Shown here: one piece after another, positions 13,401-25,702 of the stretch | How the letters are laid out: each line of letters opens with the position of its first letter | Position numbering within the stretch: the first letter of the stretch is position 1 | NCBI GenBank assembly: GCA_021442155.1 | Contig: CM038225.1 | Location: 81,418,925-81,482,924 of the forward strand | Reading direction: 5' to 3' | DNA: 64,000 nt | Source: Cymbidium sinense | Taxonomy: Eukaryota > Streptophyta > Magnoliopsida > Asparagales > Orchidaceae | The notes under the pieces: model-generated | What the model saw: only the letters and a program-made list of their open reading frames with translations | Told to the model about the DNA's origin: nothing | The model's database searches: none | Translations under genes and position numbers: made by a program

Positions 13401-15153
13401 TTATCAAGCTCATTAGCATTATACTAAAAAAAAAGAGGTGAGATGTGAGAATAAACTCCCAAAGATGATGTGATGCAAGATAACCCAAATGATAATGCCA
13501 CACTATAGAGTAAAAGTGAAAGAGAAGGTAAATTATATGATAATAATTATAATATAAAATTAACTAACTTCAACAACTCCATCCTTCATCTTCTTAATTT
13601 TTAGATTCTAAAGCACTTAATGAGAAGGCTAAATGGTTGAAAAAAAATTAATTTTGACTATAAGGAAGATAAAGAGTGAAAAGTAAAATTATTAAAAATT
13701 TGATAACTTATATTGCATTTGAGATATATAAGTCTTAGAGAGAGATGCATAGCCTTTTCTAAAATAAAGGAGGAAGAACTATTAATAATGAAGACAAATA
13801 TGAGGGATGAATATAATAAAATAATAGATTGTAATTGCACATTATATATGAAGATATGCAAGTATATAATTTATGATGTACTAGAAGAAGCAACCACAAT
13901 AGAACAAGAAATGACATGAGAAGTAGATGCAACTGTCTAAAATTACTTAGCAAGATAGTTATAATCCTCTTGAGAAAAAGTTATTCATTTGACTGAGATG
14001 TTAAAAGTTACAATGCTCATCAATGAAAGCACAAATAATAATTAAGGAACAACCAAACATGAACTTGTATAAAAGAAAAGGTTTTTCATAATCACATTAC
14101 CACAACCACTACAAACTCCACTATTAAACTACAAACACCATGAACACCTTCATGCAATACAACAATGATAAATTATACAAAAATAGGCTGAAGCAAATAG
14201 CTTAATAATTTGAAGAACATAGAAGAAAGAAAATGATAATGTTGGGAATAAAGAGTTGACCATCATTATTAATTGAGAATGGTGAAGAAAATGGTGAAGC
14301 ACATAGAGAAGATTGGTAACAAGACATTTCTCATTCAATTTTTAGTGGAGAGATGAATTTGAATCAATTGGCATATATTAAAAAAGTTCATTTCACTTTT
14401 CATAAGATATTATATTATCAAGTAAAAAACTAAAATACAATATGCAAATATAAGAAATATATATATTTTTTAAAACTACGTGAAAATTATAAGAAATTTC
14501 CTATTTTCTTTAAAATGTTTCAAGCATAATAGGCAACATGAAGTCAATTAAAGACCACTAAATAATTAATTAATATCAACATAATTACATGATTATAATT
14601 TTAAAAGTTAGATGGTGCCATCATGTGCTAGGGAAAATGCATCTAGATGTTTAGTTTATCATAAAAACTAATAAAAAATAGAAGACTTTTGATAATAAGA
14701 AATAGTTTATTCTATTAGATATGATGGTTGTATTATTGGTTAAGGAGAAATTCATATCATGTAGATGATGTGGAAAAGTTATGAAACTATAAAGATAGAG
14801 GAATATAGAATCTAAGAGAAAATTAGAACACATATGAGGGTATCCCATGAAGAGTGGGCTTTGAGTAATCATAAAGAAACATATAAAATGTTTTTGCATG
14901 GTTGCATGGATTGGTTAGGCACACGAGGGTGTTACTATTAGTGAACAAGACAAAGAAAAGATGTATACATATGATATCACATCTATAAGGAGCAAGAGGT
15001 TCAAGTGGGCATGAGTAGTGTGAGATAGACATGCATGCATGTATTGTTGATGTGAAAATGAGTAAGCACTAATATATAGCACTGGAGTAAGAGCACACAA
15101 AAGGTGTGATAGTGACCTTGCATGAACAAAATAGGGGTTTGTTCATTAGATAA
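10406..15153. other. AT-rich degenerate DNA without recognised genes
   Basis: Several ORFs of 60-80 codons overlap each other on both strands at 13.6-15.1 kb, as expected by chance in low-complexity DNA. No terminal repeats or conserved motifs were found. The right edge is the 3' end of an RTE LINE. Confidence 0.5.
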
Positions 15154-17603
15154 TACAACAACAACAAGCCTTTATCCCACTAAGTGGGGTCGGCTACATG
15201 AATCCTTCATCTCCATTGTGTCCTATTATATGTAAAATTTTCATTTAATTCAAGTATACTAAGGTCATTTTTTGTACATCTTAACCAAGTCTTTTTAGGT
15301 CCACCTCTACCTTTCTTAACATAAGACAAATTTAATGCATCTACTCTCCTAACCGAGTCATCGAACGTCCGAAGCTTTATGTGGCCAAACCATCTAAGGC
15401 GACTCTCTTTAATCTTATCTGCCACTAGAGCTACTCCAACTTTTTCCTGAACATACTCATTTTGCATTTTATCTTTAAGAGTAAAACCACTCATCCACCT
15501 GAGCATCCTCATCTCTACAACACTTAACTTAGTATTATACTTCCCTTTTATTGGCCAACATTCTGCACCATAAATCATTGCAGATCATACCACCATCTTA
15601 TAAAATTTTCTCTTAAGTTTAAGCAGTACTTTTCTATCACACAACAGGACAGATGCATTCCTCCACTTCAACCATCCAACTTGAATTCTGCTAATAACAT
15701 CTCCATCTATTTCACCATCATTTTGAACAATAGAGCCTAAATATCTAAATCACTCACTCTTTTTAATGACTTGTTCACCTAATGTCACAACACTACCACT
15801 AGAACTTCTACAACTAAAATTACACTCCATATATTTAGTTTTAGATATACTTAAATGAAAACTAGACTCTAAGGTTGACCTCCATAATTCAAGTTTCTCT
15901 TAGACTCCCTCTCTAGTCTTATCAACAAGAAAAATGTCATCAACAAAAAACATACACCAAGGTACATCTTCCTGTAAATGCCTAATAAGAACATCCATAA
16001 CTAAAGCAAAAATATAAGGGCTTAAAGCAGATCCTTGATGTAATCCAATTGAAATAGGAAAATATTTTGTGAATCCTCCTTGTGTTTGGACACAATTAAT
16101 AGCTCTAGTATACATATCCTTAATGACTTGAATATAGCCAATTTTAACTCCTTTCTTTTCTAGAACTCTCCAAAGAACATCTCTTGAAACTTTATCATAA
16201 GCTTTCTTTAAATCAATAAATATCATATGTAGATACTCCTTACTTTCTCTATACTTCTCCATCAAACCTCTTAACAAATGTATAACATCCATAGTAGATC
16301 TACCTGACATGAAACCAAACTGATTGTGAGAAACTTTTATATCACATCATAACCTATGCTCAATTACTCTCTCCCATAATTTTAATGTATGGAACATTAG
16401 CTTAATTCCTCTATAATTTGCACACTCTTATGCATCACCTTTATTCTTAAATATGGGAACCAATAAACTCTTTCTCCACTCATCTGACATCTTTTAGTCT
16501 TTAAAATAACTTTAAAAAGATTTGTAAGCTAAGAAATTCCTTGATCTCCTAAACATTTCCACACTTCTATTGGAATATCATCAGGTCCTACTATTTTTCC
16601 TCATTTTATTTTCTTTAAAGCTTCTTTAACTTCAAATTTACTAATACGATGATAAAAATAAAATTATCTATTTTTATTTAGGATATTAAGGTTGCTAAAA
16701 TCAATCGTATTTTCAGATTCTTCATTAAAATGTTTATCAAAATATTTCATCACCTATTTTCAATATCCTATTTTAAGAAAAGCACTTTATGATTTTCATC
16801 CTTAATACACCTCACTTAAATTAGATCTTTAGTTCTCCCATCTCTTTGGTTCGCTAACTTATATATACATCTTTCACCTTCTTTGGTATCTAATCCATTA
16901 TATAAATCACTAAAAGTTAAATTTTTTGCATCATATATTGCTTTCTTATAATCTCTATAGGCCACTTTATATCTTTCCCAATTCTCTGAGTTTATACATC
17001 TAAACAAAGTTTTATAACAATGCTTCTTATTTCTTATCTTTTCATGAATATTCTGACTCTACCACCAACTATTTTTATTAAAAGAAGCTTTTTCTTTTGA
17101 TTCTCCAAGCATATTTTTAGCAACTTGCTTAATTTCACTTGCAACTTTTTCCCACATAATATTAGCTTCCTTATAAACATCCCAAATTCTAAGCTCTTAT
17201 AGCTTGCTCTTAAAAATATTTTTATTAGTGTTGTTTAAGTGCCCCCATCTAATCCTAAGATAATAATTTGATTTTTTTTCATCTTTCAATCTTTCATCTT
17301 AAAATCTAAAGCTGAAAATCGATGTTGGGTACTTAAACTTACACTTGGAAATGATCTTACAATATTTATAATCTAAACGTTCTATTTTTCTTATTATAAA
17401 ATAATCAATCTGTGTTTTACTAGATCCATTTTTATAAGTAATAATTTGCTCATCTCTTTTTTATATAAAGTATTAACAACTATAAAATCATAGGCTATAG
17501 CAAAATCTAATATAATTCTACCTTCTTCATTAGTCACTCCAAATCCATAACCACCATGAATACTTTTAAAATCTTCCACCACTCTACCAACATGTCTATT
17601 TAA
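15154..17603 (-). pseudogene. RTE-type LINE, 3' portion: endonuclease C-terminus, reverse transcriptase and 3' tail
   Basis: Non-LTR retrotransposon of the plant RTE clade, read right to left. At 17394-17582 there is the end of the apurinic-type endonuclease (GRVVEDF follows the GDLNGHVG box in sister copies). At 15900-16310 the reverse transcriptase shows FGFMSGRSTMDVIHLL, FIDLKKAYDKVSRDVLW, GLHQGSALSPYIFALVMD and the catalytic box as FVDDI. At 15207-15578 lies the conserved C-terminal region (AECWPIKGK, EMRMLRWM, ESRLRWFGH, KKGRGGPKKTW). The 3' end carries the family tail: CCGACCCCACTTAGTGGGAT, then a (TTG)n run at 15155-15168. Several frameshifts and stops make it inactive. It stops abruptly at 17603 next to a TAA, and the missing endonuclease N-terminus resumes at 27926, so the two parts were one element before a 10.3-kb insertion. 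Confidence 0.9.
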
Positions 17604-18187
17604 GGATCCGTTTGAATAAATTTTTTATGTGCGTTTAGATTTTCAGAGTATAAAAATGTGTTTAATTTAACTGTTTGAATAGAATTTTATTAAACTACAT
17701 TTTAAGAAAACTCTATTTTAACTTAATTTCACAAAGCTAAATGAGGATGCCTTTCGCACTGCGGTCTATGGTTTCAGGGAATGAAATATCATAAATGCCC
17801 CTCACTTTACTCCCACTAAATTCCTTCAAGCTCGATGCTCCACCTACCGTGCCAGTGGCTAACTCAAGCACCACCCACACAACTTGATACCTTCTTTTGT
17901 TTAGGATAGACTTCGCAGCTTTCCCCTCTCCATTCAGCCAGCATTCGGCCTTGTTGGTGCCGACCGAAGCCGATTTGGAGTTTAGGTCAAAAAAATTTGT
18001 ATAGAGCTTCTTCCAACCAACTTCTTCACAGCAGGTAAACAACTTCATTTGATTTTAGAAAACTGAGGGCCAGTTTGCAAAAGGTGAATCATAAAAGTAC
18101 CAGTGTTCGTGAAATGAAATTTTCCCTTTCCAGATTGGTTGATTTATGTGATTTTAATGAGTTTTGTATTAAGTAATTCATGTGCAA
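17604..18187. other. left flank of the insertion with an unrecognised 103-codon ORF
   Basis: The first 150 bases are AT-rich. The segment 17640-17760 is partly self-complementary and ends in CTAAATGAGGATGCC, similar to the right end of the insertion (CTAAATGAAGCC), so a small MITE could lie here. Positions 17737-18048 hold a 103-codon minus-strand ORF of balanced composition, including SKSASVGTNKAECWLNGEGK and RRYQVVWVVLELATG. It is less AT-rich than its surroundings. I do not recognise it; it could be a captured gene fragment. No function is proposed. Confidence 0.35.
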
Positions 18188-20240
18188 TGTAATAACCGAA
18201 AGTCAGAAAAGAAAAATAAAAATAAAAATAAAAAAAATCCAACCGCCGTGATGATTGGCCGCGGAGTGGAAAATTCAAAAGGGGTGGGGGGCGCGGAGTT
18301 TGGTTTCATTTTGCCGAAACAGAACTCCCAATGAGAGAGAGAGGAAATGAGAGAGGGAGAAAGAGAAGGAGGAAAGATTTTACGTGACCTTGGCGTTCTC
18401 CAGTCTTCCGTGCTATAGGAGGAAGAAGGAGGAGTGTGCCTAGAGTGGGACAACTCCACGCCAGAGCTGCACAAGTGCCGAGAGAGAAGGGAGACCCGAC
18501 CCATGCTGCATGAAGAAGCCGACAGATTGAGGCTTAGGGCAAAACCGAGAGGAATAAATAAGGTAAGGATTTAGAAATTTCTAATCTTAAAGTTTTTAAT
18601 TTTAAATTATAAATGCATTGTAAATTTTGAAATCTCCATTTCAATCCTCAATAATGATTGTTAAAATTATTAAAAATTGATGCGAAGACGAGAGATTCAA
18701 AGGTGATAAATGAACTTTACAAATTTATAGGTATGATTCTATGATTTTAAATTTTATATGATGATATTTACTCATATTAAATATTATAAAAAAAGAATAA
18801 GTATGTAGAAAAATAAATAGTTGATATACACGCCATCTCAATTATATTTTTAGTTTAATTATCTTATGATTACAATTACAAAATAAAGGAAACCTTAAAA
18901 CCATGCTTTTTATACTACCGTTAAATTAATTATGAATCATTTTAAGGGGAATGATAAACATTAAATGAAATATATTAAGTCAATTTAACACTTAATATTT
19001 TAAATTAAGAAAAAAATAGGATTAATAGGATTTAGAAGTATTATATGACAAATTAAGCATATCATTATATTAAATAAATTAAAGGTTAATTTAACTTGAT
19101 TTAAAAAAATAGATAATGAATATTGATGAATGTGAGAGCCAATTAATAAAAGCTATACATAAGTATCGTAGATAAGAAATCTAATCAATATTTTATTCTA
19201 TAGGAATTTCAATTAAGGAAAAGAAGCATTAAAGGAAAGAAGATTCAAGAAGAAGCTGCAAATTAAAGTGGGTAATTATGATCTTATATTTATGGTAAAA
19301 ATATCTTTAATTTTTTGTGATGAAATGCATATTTATATGATTATGACTTTTTTCTATCCTACAAGTTGTGATTATTTTCCCGTTTCTTCATAAATTGTGA
19401 TAGTTTCCTATTTTTTCATAAATTGTGATGTAGTTTCCTATTTTTTCATGTTGGATAATAACTTGAATGTTAGATCATATTGTCACTTCGTCATTTTATA
19501 AAGTTAACTGATTTATTATTAGTTATGAATTAATATACATAGCTATATAATTGTATGCTATGAATGTGTATATTGAAAGTAGAGTTCACCCCCTTATGGT
19601 ACTGGCTGGGGACGCAATGTACCCGTGCACGAAAAGGGCCAATGAAATTGACAAATGGTAATGACTACTTGTCCTTTGGATGAGTATTGGTAAAGGTTTT
19701 CTTTTGGTAAATGTTTAGACGGTGACTCCTAAAATGGATGATAAATGTGAAAGTAAAAGTTCACACGAAATATTTATGTGTACTTACCTCCCATATGTTT
19801 GATTATTTGAGCAATTTCTTTTATGTACATGTGATAATAAAAATTGACATGCATACTAATTTTACCTTCTTGTTTACTATAGTGTAACAACATAATTGAC
19901 CCACTGAATTTTATTCAATTGTTAGTTGTTTAATTTTTTTCAAGTAACCATCCTAATTAAATGACTGATAGAAGGGAGAGTTATCTTTATCGCCGTAGAG
20001 AGACTACAACAGATAGGTAGTTATGTGAGTTATGTTGAATTATATTTAAATTATATGTAATATGAACTTTGTTAGTATATATATGTGTGGACAAATTATT
20101 AAATCATTTGTGGATTATAGTGACTCTTGTATGATTAAAGATTTTATTTAAGATTGGAAGTGTTATGTAAGTTTTTCTTTTATCCGTCCGACCGTCTGTT
20201 CCCGCCTTGGTATTCCAAGCTCCCGGGCCGGGTCATGACA
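18188..20240 (+). repeat. 5' LTR of the Tekay element
   Basis: 2053 bp. It starts TGTAATAACCGAAAGT and ends CCGGGCCGGGTCATGACA. Compared with the 3' LTR it has about 100 extra bases near 18290-18390 (purine-rich GAGAGAGAGG region) and an extra copy of a 30-bp unit (19387-19416 and 19417-19446, core CATAAATTGTGAT). It also differs at many single sites, often C-to-T type (for example GGGTCATGACA against GGGTCGTGGCA). The divergence indicates an old insertion. Confidence 0.9.
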
Positions 20241-20244
20241 AGAG

Positions 20245-20256
20245 TGGTATCAGAGC
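20245..20256 (+). promoter_or_regulatory. primer binding site, tRNA-Met(initiator)
   Basis: TGGTATCAGAGC, four bases after the 5' LTR. This is the standard plant complement to the 3' end of initiator methionine tRNA, used to prime minus-strand DNA synthesis. Confidence 0.9.
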
Positions 20257-20387
20257 TAGATTTTATATTTAGAGATATAAGTATGATCATAATTAAAGAG
20301 CCATTAGGAAGATGATAAATTTTATAAAGAGATTTGCATATGATTATATTGATTGATGTGTAATAATTAATTTGTGCTTCTCAGACC

Positions 20388-20790
20388 TATGGAATCAATT
20401 CAAGAAGATGTTATGGGTGAAACTAGAGAGGCACACACCAGAATTTGGTGCAACCACCTTCACTAGTGATAGATGCATTTACATAAATAATGGAAGCAAT
20501 GACTCAAATGATAAGAAATTAGCATACACAAGCTAGTGGAAGTGGTGGGGTTCCTATTGACAAATACCAAAATTTTTTCAGGATATGAGGCCACCTCTTT
20601 TCTTAGGGACAGGAGGACCTTTAGAATCAGAAAATTGGTTGATGCAGATTTAATAACACTGCTAATATATGAATTTGATGTGATTTTAGGAATGGATTGA
20701 CTATCTAAATATTATGCTACTATAGATTATTGTAAAAAGATAATCAAATTCAATATTTCTGGAGAAGAAGAATTCAAATTCGTGGGGCAT
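20388..20790 (+). pseudogene. gag and protease remnants of the Tekay element
   Basis: An ATG at 20388 begins a gag-like reading (MESIQEDVMGE) that soon meets stops. In other frames the region shows RRPPLFLGTGGPLESENW-like gag sequence (family RPP.F.G..DP..AE.WL) at about 20585-20640. This runs almost directly into protease-end sequence at about 20650-20720 (FDVILGMD, then LSKYYATIDY, with TGA in place of the expected Trp codon after GMD). Intact members have most of gag, a zinc knuckle and the protease active site between these blocks. They are missing here, so a deletion of over 1 kb is inferred. Confidence 0.7.
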
Positions 20791-23733
20791 AAGGGTGTAT
20801 TAGCTATGGTGGTGTCTTGCTTAAAAGTTCAAAAAATGCTAGCAAAAGGTTATGAAAGCTTTCTTGCTCAAGTTACTGATGTTACTAAAGAGATAAAGAA
20901 GTTAGAGGATATACCAATAGTAAAGGAGTATCCAGATATTTTTCTGGATTATTTACCAGGTTTACCTCCAGTCAGAGAGATAGATTTCTCTATTGATTTA
21001 ATTCAAGCTTCAAAACCTATAGCAAAAGTACCATATAGGATGATGATCAAAGAATTACAAGAGTTGAAGAATCAGCTACAAGAATTATTAGAGAATGGAT
21101 TTATCGAGCTACACATCTCCTTGGGAGCTCTGTATTGTGAAGAAGAAAGATGGGAGCTTAAGGCTATGCATCGATTATAGAGATTAACAAACTCACATTA
21201 AAGAATAAATATCCCTTTGCCAATAATTGATGATCTTTTTGATCAACTAGAAGGAGCTTTGATATTTTTAAAAATTGATTTAAGATCTGGTTATCATCAG
21301 CTTAAGATCAAAGAAGAAGATATACTAAAAATTGCATTAAGTACAAGATATGGGCATTATGAGTTTATGGTGATGCCTTTTGGCTTAACAAATGCTCCAG
21401 CTGTATTTATGGATCTTATGAATAGAGTCTTTAAACCCTTTTTAGATTCATTTGTGATTGTATTCATAGATGATATTCTAATTTATTTCAGAGATGAAGC
21501 GGCTCATGAAAATCATCTTCACATTATTTTGCAAGCTCTGAAGGGAAATGAATTGTATATAAAATTTTTAAAGTGTGAATTTTGGTTAAATAATATCATA
21601 TTCTTGGGGCGCATGATTAGTAGTGAAGGGGTTTTAGGTCGAGTAAAGTCGAGAAAATTGAATGGCCCATGCTTATCATAGAAGTCAGAAGTTTCTTAGA
21701 GTTAGCAGGATATTACAGGAGATTTGTTGAAGGATTTTCACAGATTACCATGCCACTATCGAGGCTAACTTAGAAAAGTCAAGTTTGAATGGTCAGATTA
21801 GTGTGAAAAGGCTTTTCAAAAATTGAAGAATTATTTAATGATTGTACCAGTATAAACTATTCCATCAGGGACAGAAGGATTTCAGATTTATAGTGATGCA
21901 TCATTAGAAACTTGGGATGTATACTTATGCAGAATGGAAGAGCGATTGCTTATGCTTTAAGGCAATTGAAAAATCATGAAAAGAATTATCCAACCCATGA
22001 TCTAGAGCTAGCAACAGTGATATTTACATTAAAAATTTGGAGGCATTATCTATATGGAGTAAGGTGTGAAGTTTTCATTGATTATCAAAGCTTGAAATAT
22101 ATCTTTACTCATAAGGAGTTAAATTTAAGGCAAAGGAGATGGTTGGAACTCATTAAAGATTATGATTTGGATATTCAATATCATGGGGAAGGCAAATGTA
22201 ATTGTTGATGCTTTAAGTAAAAAAATATCTGGTAGTGCTTATTGGTTGATCTCTCAACAGGAGGAGTTGATTAAAGATTTAGAAAAACTAGAAATTTCAA
22301 TTATTAAATCTACAGATGATCATGCTTTATTGTTAAATCAAATGGCTATATAATCAAATTTGAAAAATAGAATACGAGACACTTTACCTCAAGATGATGA
22401 CTTTCAAAAAATTTTAAATTTGGTAAAAGTAGGCCATACAAAAGATTTTGAAATTGATGGAGAGGGATTACTGAAGTATCATGGTAGAGTTTGCATTCGA
22501 GATGTTGGAGATTTGAGGAAAGACATCTTACATGAAATATATCATTCTAACTATACAATTCATCTAGGCAGTAGTAAAATGTATCAAGATCATAAGAAAA
22601 TATTTTGGTGGCCAGGAATGAAAAGAAGTGCAGCTGAATTTGTCTAAAAGTGTCAATCATGTTAGATTGTTAAGGTTGAACATTAGAAGCCAAGTGAACT
22701 TTTCTGACCTTTGCCAATACAGTGAAAATGGGATGATATTCTTATGGATTTTATGGTTGGCTTACTAGATCGAAGAGGGATGTGATCTTATTTAGATTAT
22801 TGATAGGTTGACTAAATCTGCACACTTTATACCTATCAAACAATCTGATGTTGTTGAAAAGCTAGCAAGGAAGTATGTTGATGAAATTGTGAAGTTACAT
22901 GGTGTGCCAAAATCTATAGTGTCCGATCGAGATGACCGATTTACAAAAATTTCAAGAAGCTTTAGGTAAAAGCTTACTTTCATCGCATTTCATCCTTAAA
23001 CTCCAGAAAGAATAATTCAAACACTTGAAGATTTACTTAGACTTTGTATCCTTGATTTTGGGAAAAATTAGGAAATTCATTTTCCTTTGATTGAGTCTGC
23101 CTACAATAATATCTTTCAAGCAAGTATTGGTATGACTCCTTATGAAGCATTGTATAGAAGGAAATACAGAATATCACTTTGTTGGGTGGAGACAGGTGAA
23201 AGAAGAATAATTGGTGCAGATGTAGTAGATGAAGCCACATAAAAGATCTGATTGATCCGTGATAGATTAAAAGCTATCCAAGATAGGCAGAGGAAATACT
23301 ATGATGCTAAACATCGACCAGTAGAGTTTGAAGTGGGAGAATTTGTATTTCTAAAGTCGCCCCATGAAAGGTATAAAATGATTTAAAGTTGGAAAGCCCA
23401 TGTTATATTGATCCATATGAAATCTTAAAGAATTGAAAGTGGCTTATAGATTGGCTTTACCTTCTCACCAAAAGAGTGCACAATGTGTTTTATATTTCTC
23501 TTCTGCGAAAATATATTACTGATGAAACCAACAAAATTATTGTGGATCCTATTGATATTCAACTGAATCACACATTTGTGGAGGAGCCAGAAAGAATTAT
23601 AGATTATGATGTTAAGCATCTCAGGAATAGGAAAATTTCATTTGTTCATGTACTGTGGAAACATAGATCAGATCGAGAACTGAGGGAGCAGGAATCAGAA
23701 ATGCGAGAACTATATCCTCAATTATTTAATTAA
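20782..23733 (+). pseudogene. pol of the Tekay element: RT, RNase H, integrase, chromodomain-like tail
   Basis: Read through stops and frameshifts. RT: VKEYPDIFLDYLPGLPPVRE and DFSIDLIQASKPIAKVPYRM (20905-21040), then [37 protein letters not shown] and the catalytic FIDDILIY (21217-21490). RNase [52 protein letters not shown] (21912-22200). Integrase: HHCC zinc domain (HEIYHSNYTIH...KIFWWPGMKR, 22540-22625), a degraded core (22780-23240) and a GPF-like region. C-terminus at 23476-23733: VHNVFYISLLRKYI, then EEPERIIDYDVKHLRNRKIS and ELREQESEMRELYPQLF, the chromodomain-like end of Tekay elements. The enzyme would copy RNA to DNA and integrate it; here it is inactive. Confidence 0.9.
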
Positions 23734-23783
23734 AGGTATGTTTATTTCTATTATTATCATTTAATTTCAAGGACAAAATTTTT

Positions 23784-23798
23784 ATAAGAGAGAGAGAT
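23784..23798 (+). promoter_or_regulatory. polypurine tract
   Basis: An AAGAGAGAGAGA run immediately before the 3' LTR start. This is the expected position and composition for the plus-strand primer of an LTR retrotransposon. Confidence 0.8.
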
Positions 23799-25702
23799 TG
23801 TAATAACTAAAAGTTAGAAAAGAAAAAAAATCCAACCGTCGCGACGGTTGGCCGTGGAGTGGAAAAGTCAAAAGGGGGGGAGTTAGCCGAGTCTTCCATG
23901 TGTCATTGGTCGAGGAAGAAGAAGGAGGAGTCGTGAGTGAGATGGCTCCACCGCCACACATTGAGCCAGAGCCGTGCAAGTAAACCGAGAGAGAAGGGAG
24001 AGATCAACTGCCGGCGTGAATGTGAATAAGCCGAGTTGAGAAAAAAGCGAGAGGAATAAATAAGGTAGGGATTTAGGAATTTCTAATTTTAAATTTTTTA
24101 ATTTTAAATTATAAATGCATTGTAAATTCTGAAATCTCCATTTCAATCCTCAATAATGATTGTTAAAATTATTAAAAATTGATGCGAAGACGAAATATTC
24201 AAAGGTGATAAACAAACTTTGCAAATTTATAGGTATGATTCTATGATTTTAAATTTTATATGATGATATTTACTCATATTAAATATTATAAAAAAAATTT
24301 ATGAGTATGTAGAACAATAAATAGTTGATTTATATGCCATGTCAATTAAATTTTTTGTTTAATTATCTTATGATTACAAATGCATAATAAAGAAAACCTT
24401 AAAACCATGCTAATTTATAATACCGTTAAATTAATTATGAATCATTTTAAGGGGAATGATAAACATTAAATGAAATATATTAAGTCACTTTAACACTTAA
24501 TATTTTATATTAAGAAAAAAATAATAGGATTAATAGAATTTAGAAGTATTTATGACAAATTTGGCATATCATTATATTAAATAAATTAAAAGTTAATTTA
24601 ACTTGATTTTAAAAAAAATAGACAATGAATATTGATGAATGTGAGTGCCAATTAATAAAAGCTATACATAAGTATCATAGATAAGAAATGAAAAAAGTAA
24701 AATACATTGCTTTCTAATATTGATCCAATCAATATTTTATTCTATAGGAATTTCAATTAAGGAAAGAAGCATTAAAGAAAAGGAGATTCAAGAGGAAGCT
24801 ACAAATTAAAGTGAGTAGTTATGTTCTTACATTTATGATAAAAATTTTTTAATTTCTTGTGATGAAATACAAGTTTATATGATTATGACTTTTTCATGTA
24901 CTGCAAGTTGTGATTATTTTCATATTTCTTCATAAGTTGTGATGTAGTTTCCTGTTTCTTTATGTTGGATAATAACCTGAATGCTAGATCATATTGCTGC
25001 TTCCTCATTTTATAAAGTTAACTGATTTACAATTGGTTATGAATTAATATGCATAGCTGTATAATTATATGCTATAAATGTGTATGTTGAAAGTAGAGTT
25101 CACCCTCATAAGATCGGGACGAATAAAATACGAGGGCCAATAAAATACTGGTCCTTGGATGAATATTGGTAAAGGTTTTCTTTTGGTAAAGGTTTAGATG
25201 ATGACTCCTAAAATGGATGATAAATATAAAAGTAAAAGTTCATACGAAATGTTTATGTGTACCTACCTCCCATATGTTTGATTATTTGAGCAATTTCTTT
25301 TATGTACATGTGATAACAAAAACTGACATGCATACTCTACCTTCTTTACTATATAACAAAGATAAATTGACCCAATCAATTTTAGTCAATTGTTATTAAT
25401 TTTTTTTTAGATAACCATCTTAACTAAATGGCTGATAGAATGGGAGTTATGCTTATCACCGTAGAGAGACTACAAAAGATAGGTAATTATGTGAGTTATG
25501 TTGAATTATATTTAAATTGTCATATAAACTTTGTTAGTATATATATGTGTGGACAAATTATTAAATCATTTGTGGATTATAGTGGCTCTTGTTTGATTGG
25601 AGATTTTATTTAAAATTGAGAGTGTTATGTAGGTTTTTCTTTTATCCGTCTGACCATCTGTTCCTGCCTTGGTATTCCAAGCTCCCGGGCCGGGTCGTGG
25701 CA
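23799..25702 (+). repeat. 3' LTR of the Tekay element
   Basis: 1904 bp, homologous end to end with 18188-20240. It starts TGTAATAACTAAAAGT and ends CCGGGCCGGGTCGTGGCA. It lacks the purine-rich block of the 5' LTR and has one rather than two copies of the CATAAATTGTGAT-type unit (24929-24962). It has about 37 extra bases at 24690-24726. Confidence 0.9.

Larger units (their letters stand above)
18188..25702 (+). mobile_element. Tekay/Del-type Ty3-gypsy LTR retrotransposon, internally deleted
   Basis: A complete two-LTR insertion of 7.5 kb. The LTRs are 18188-20240 and 23799-25702 and both begin TGTAATAAC and end in CA. The flanking 5-mers TGCAA (18183-18187) and TTCAA (25703-25707) match at four of five bases, consistent with an aged 5-bp target duplication. 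Inside are a Met-initiator primer site, a gag remnant, a protease remnant, reverse transcriptase, RNase H, integrase and a chromodomain-like C-terminus, in the Ty3-gypsy order. Long LTRs and the C-terminal EEPERIIDYDVKHLRNRK-type motif place it in the Tekay (Del) chromovirus clade. The interior is only 3.56 kb, with gag and protease mostly deleted, so it cannot be autonomous. Confidence 0.9.

Noticed and set aside
13658..15100. Cluster of small ORFs on both strands
   Set aside because: Mutually overlapping, rich in Leu/Ile/Ser/Tyr, no motif: chance frames in AT-rich DNA.
18178..18504. 108-codon minus ORF over the 5' LTR start
   Set aside because: It crosses the LTR boundary and is not preserved in the 3' LTR.
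20245..20256. tRNA gene fragment
   Set aside because: The 12 bases are a retrotransposon primer site next to an LTR; no cloverleaf is present.
23782..24146. Minus ORFs over the 3' LTR start
   Set aside because: Shadow frames of purine-rich LTR sequence.
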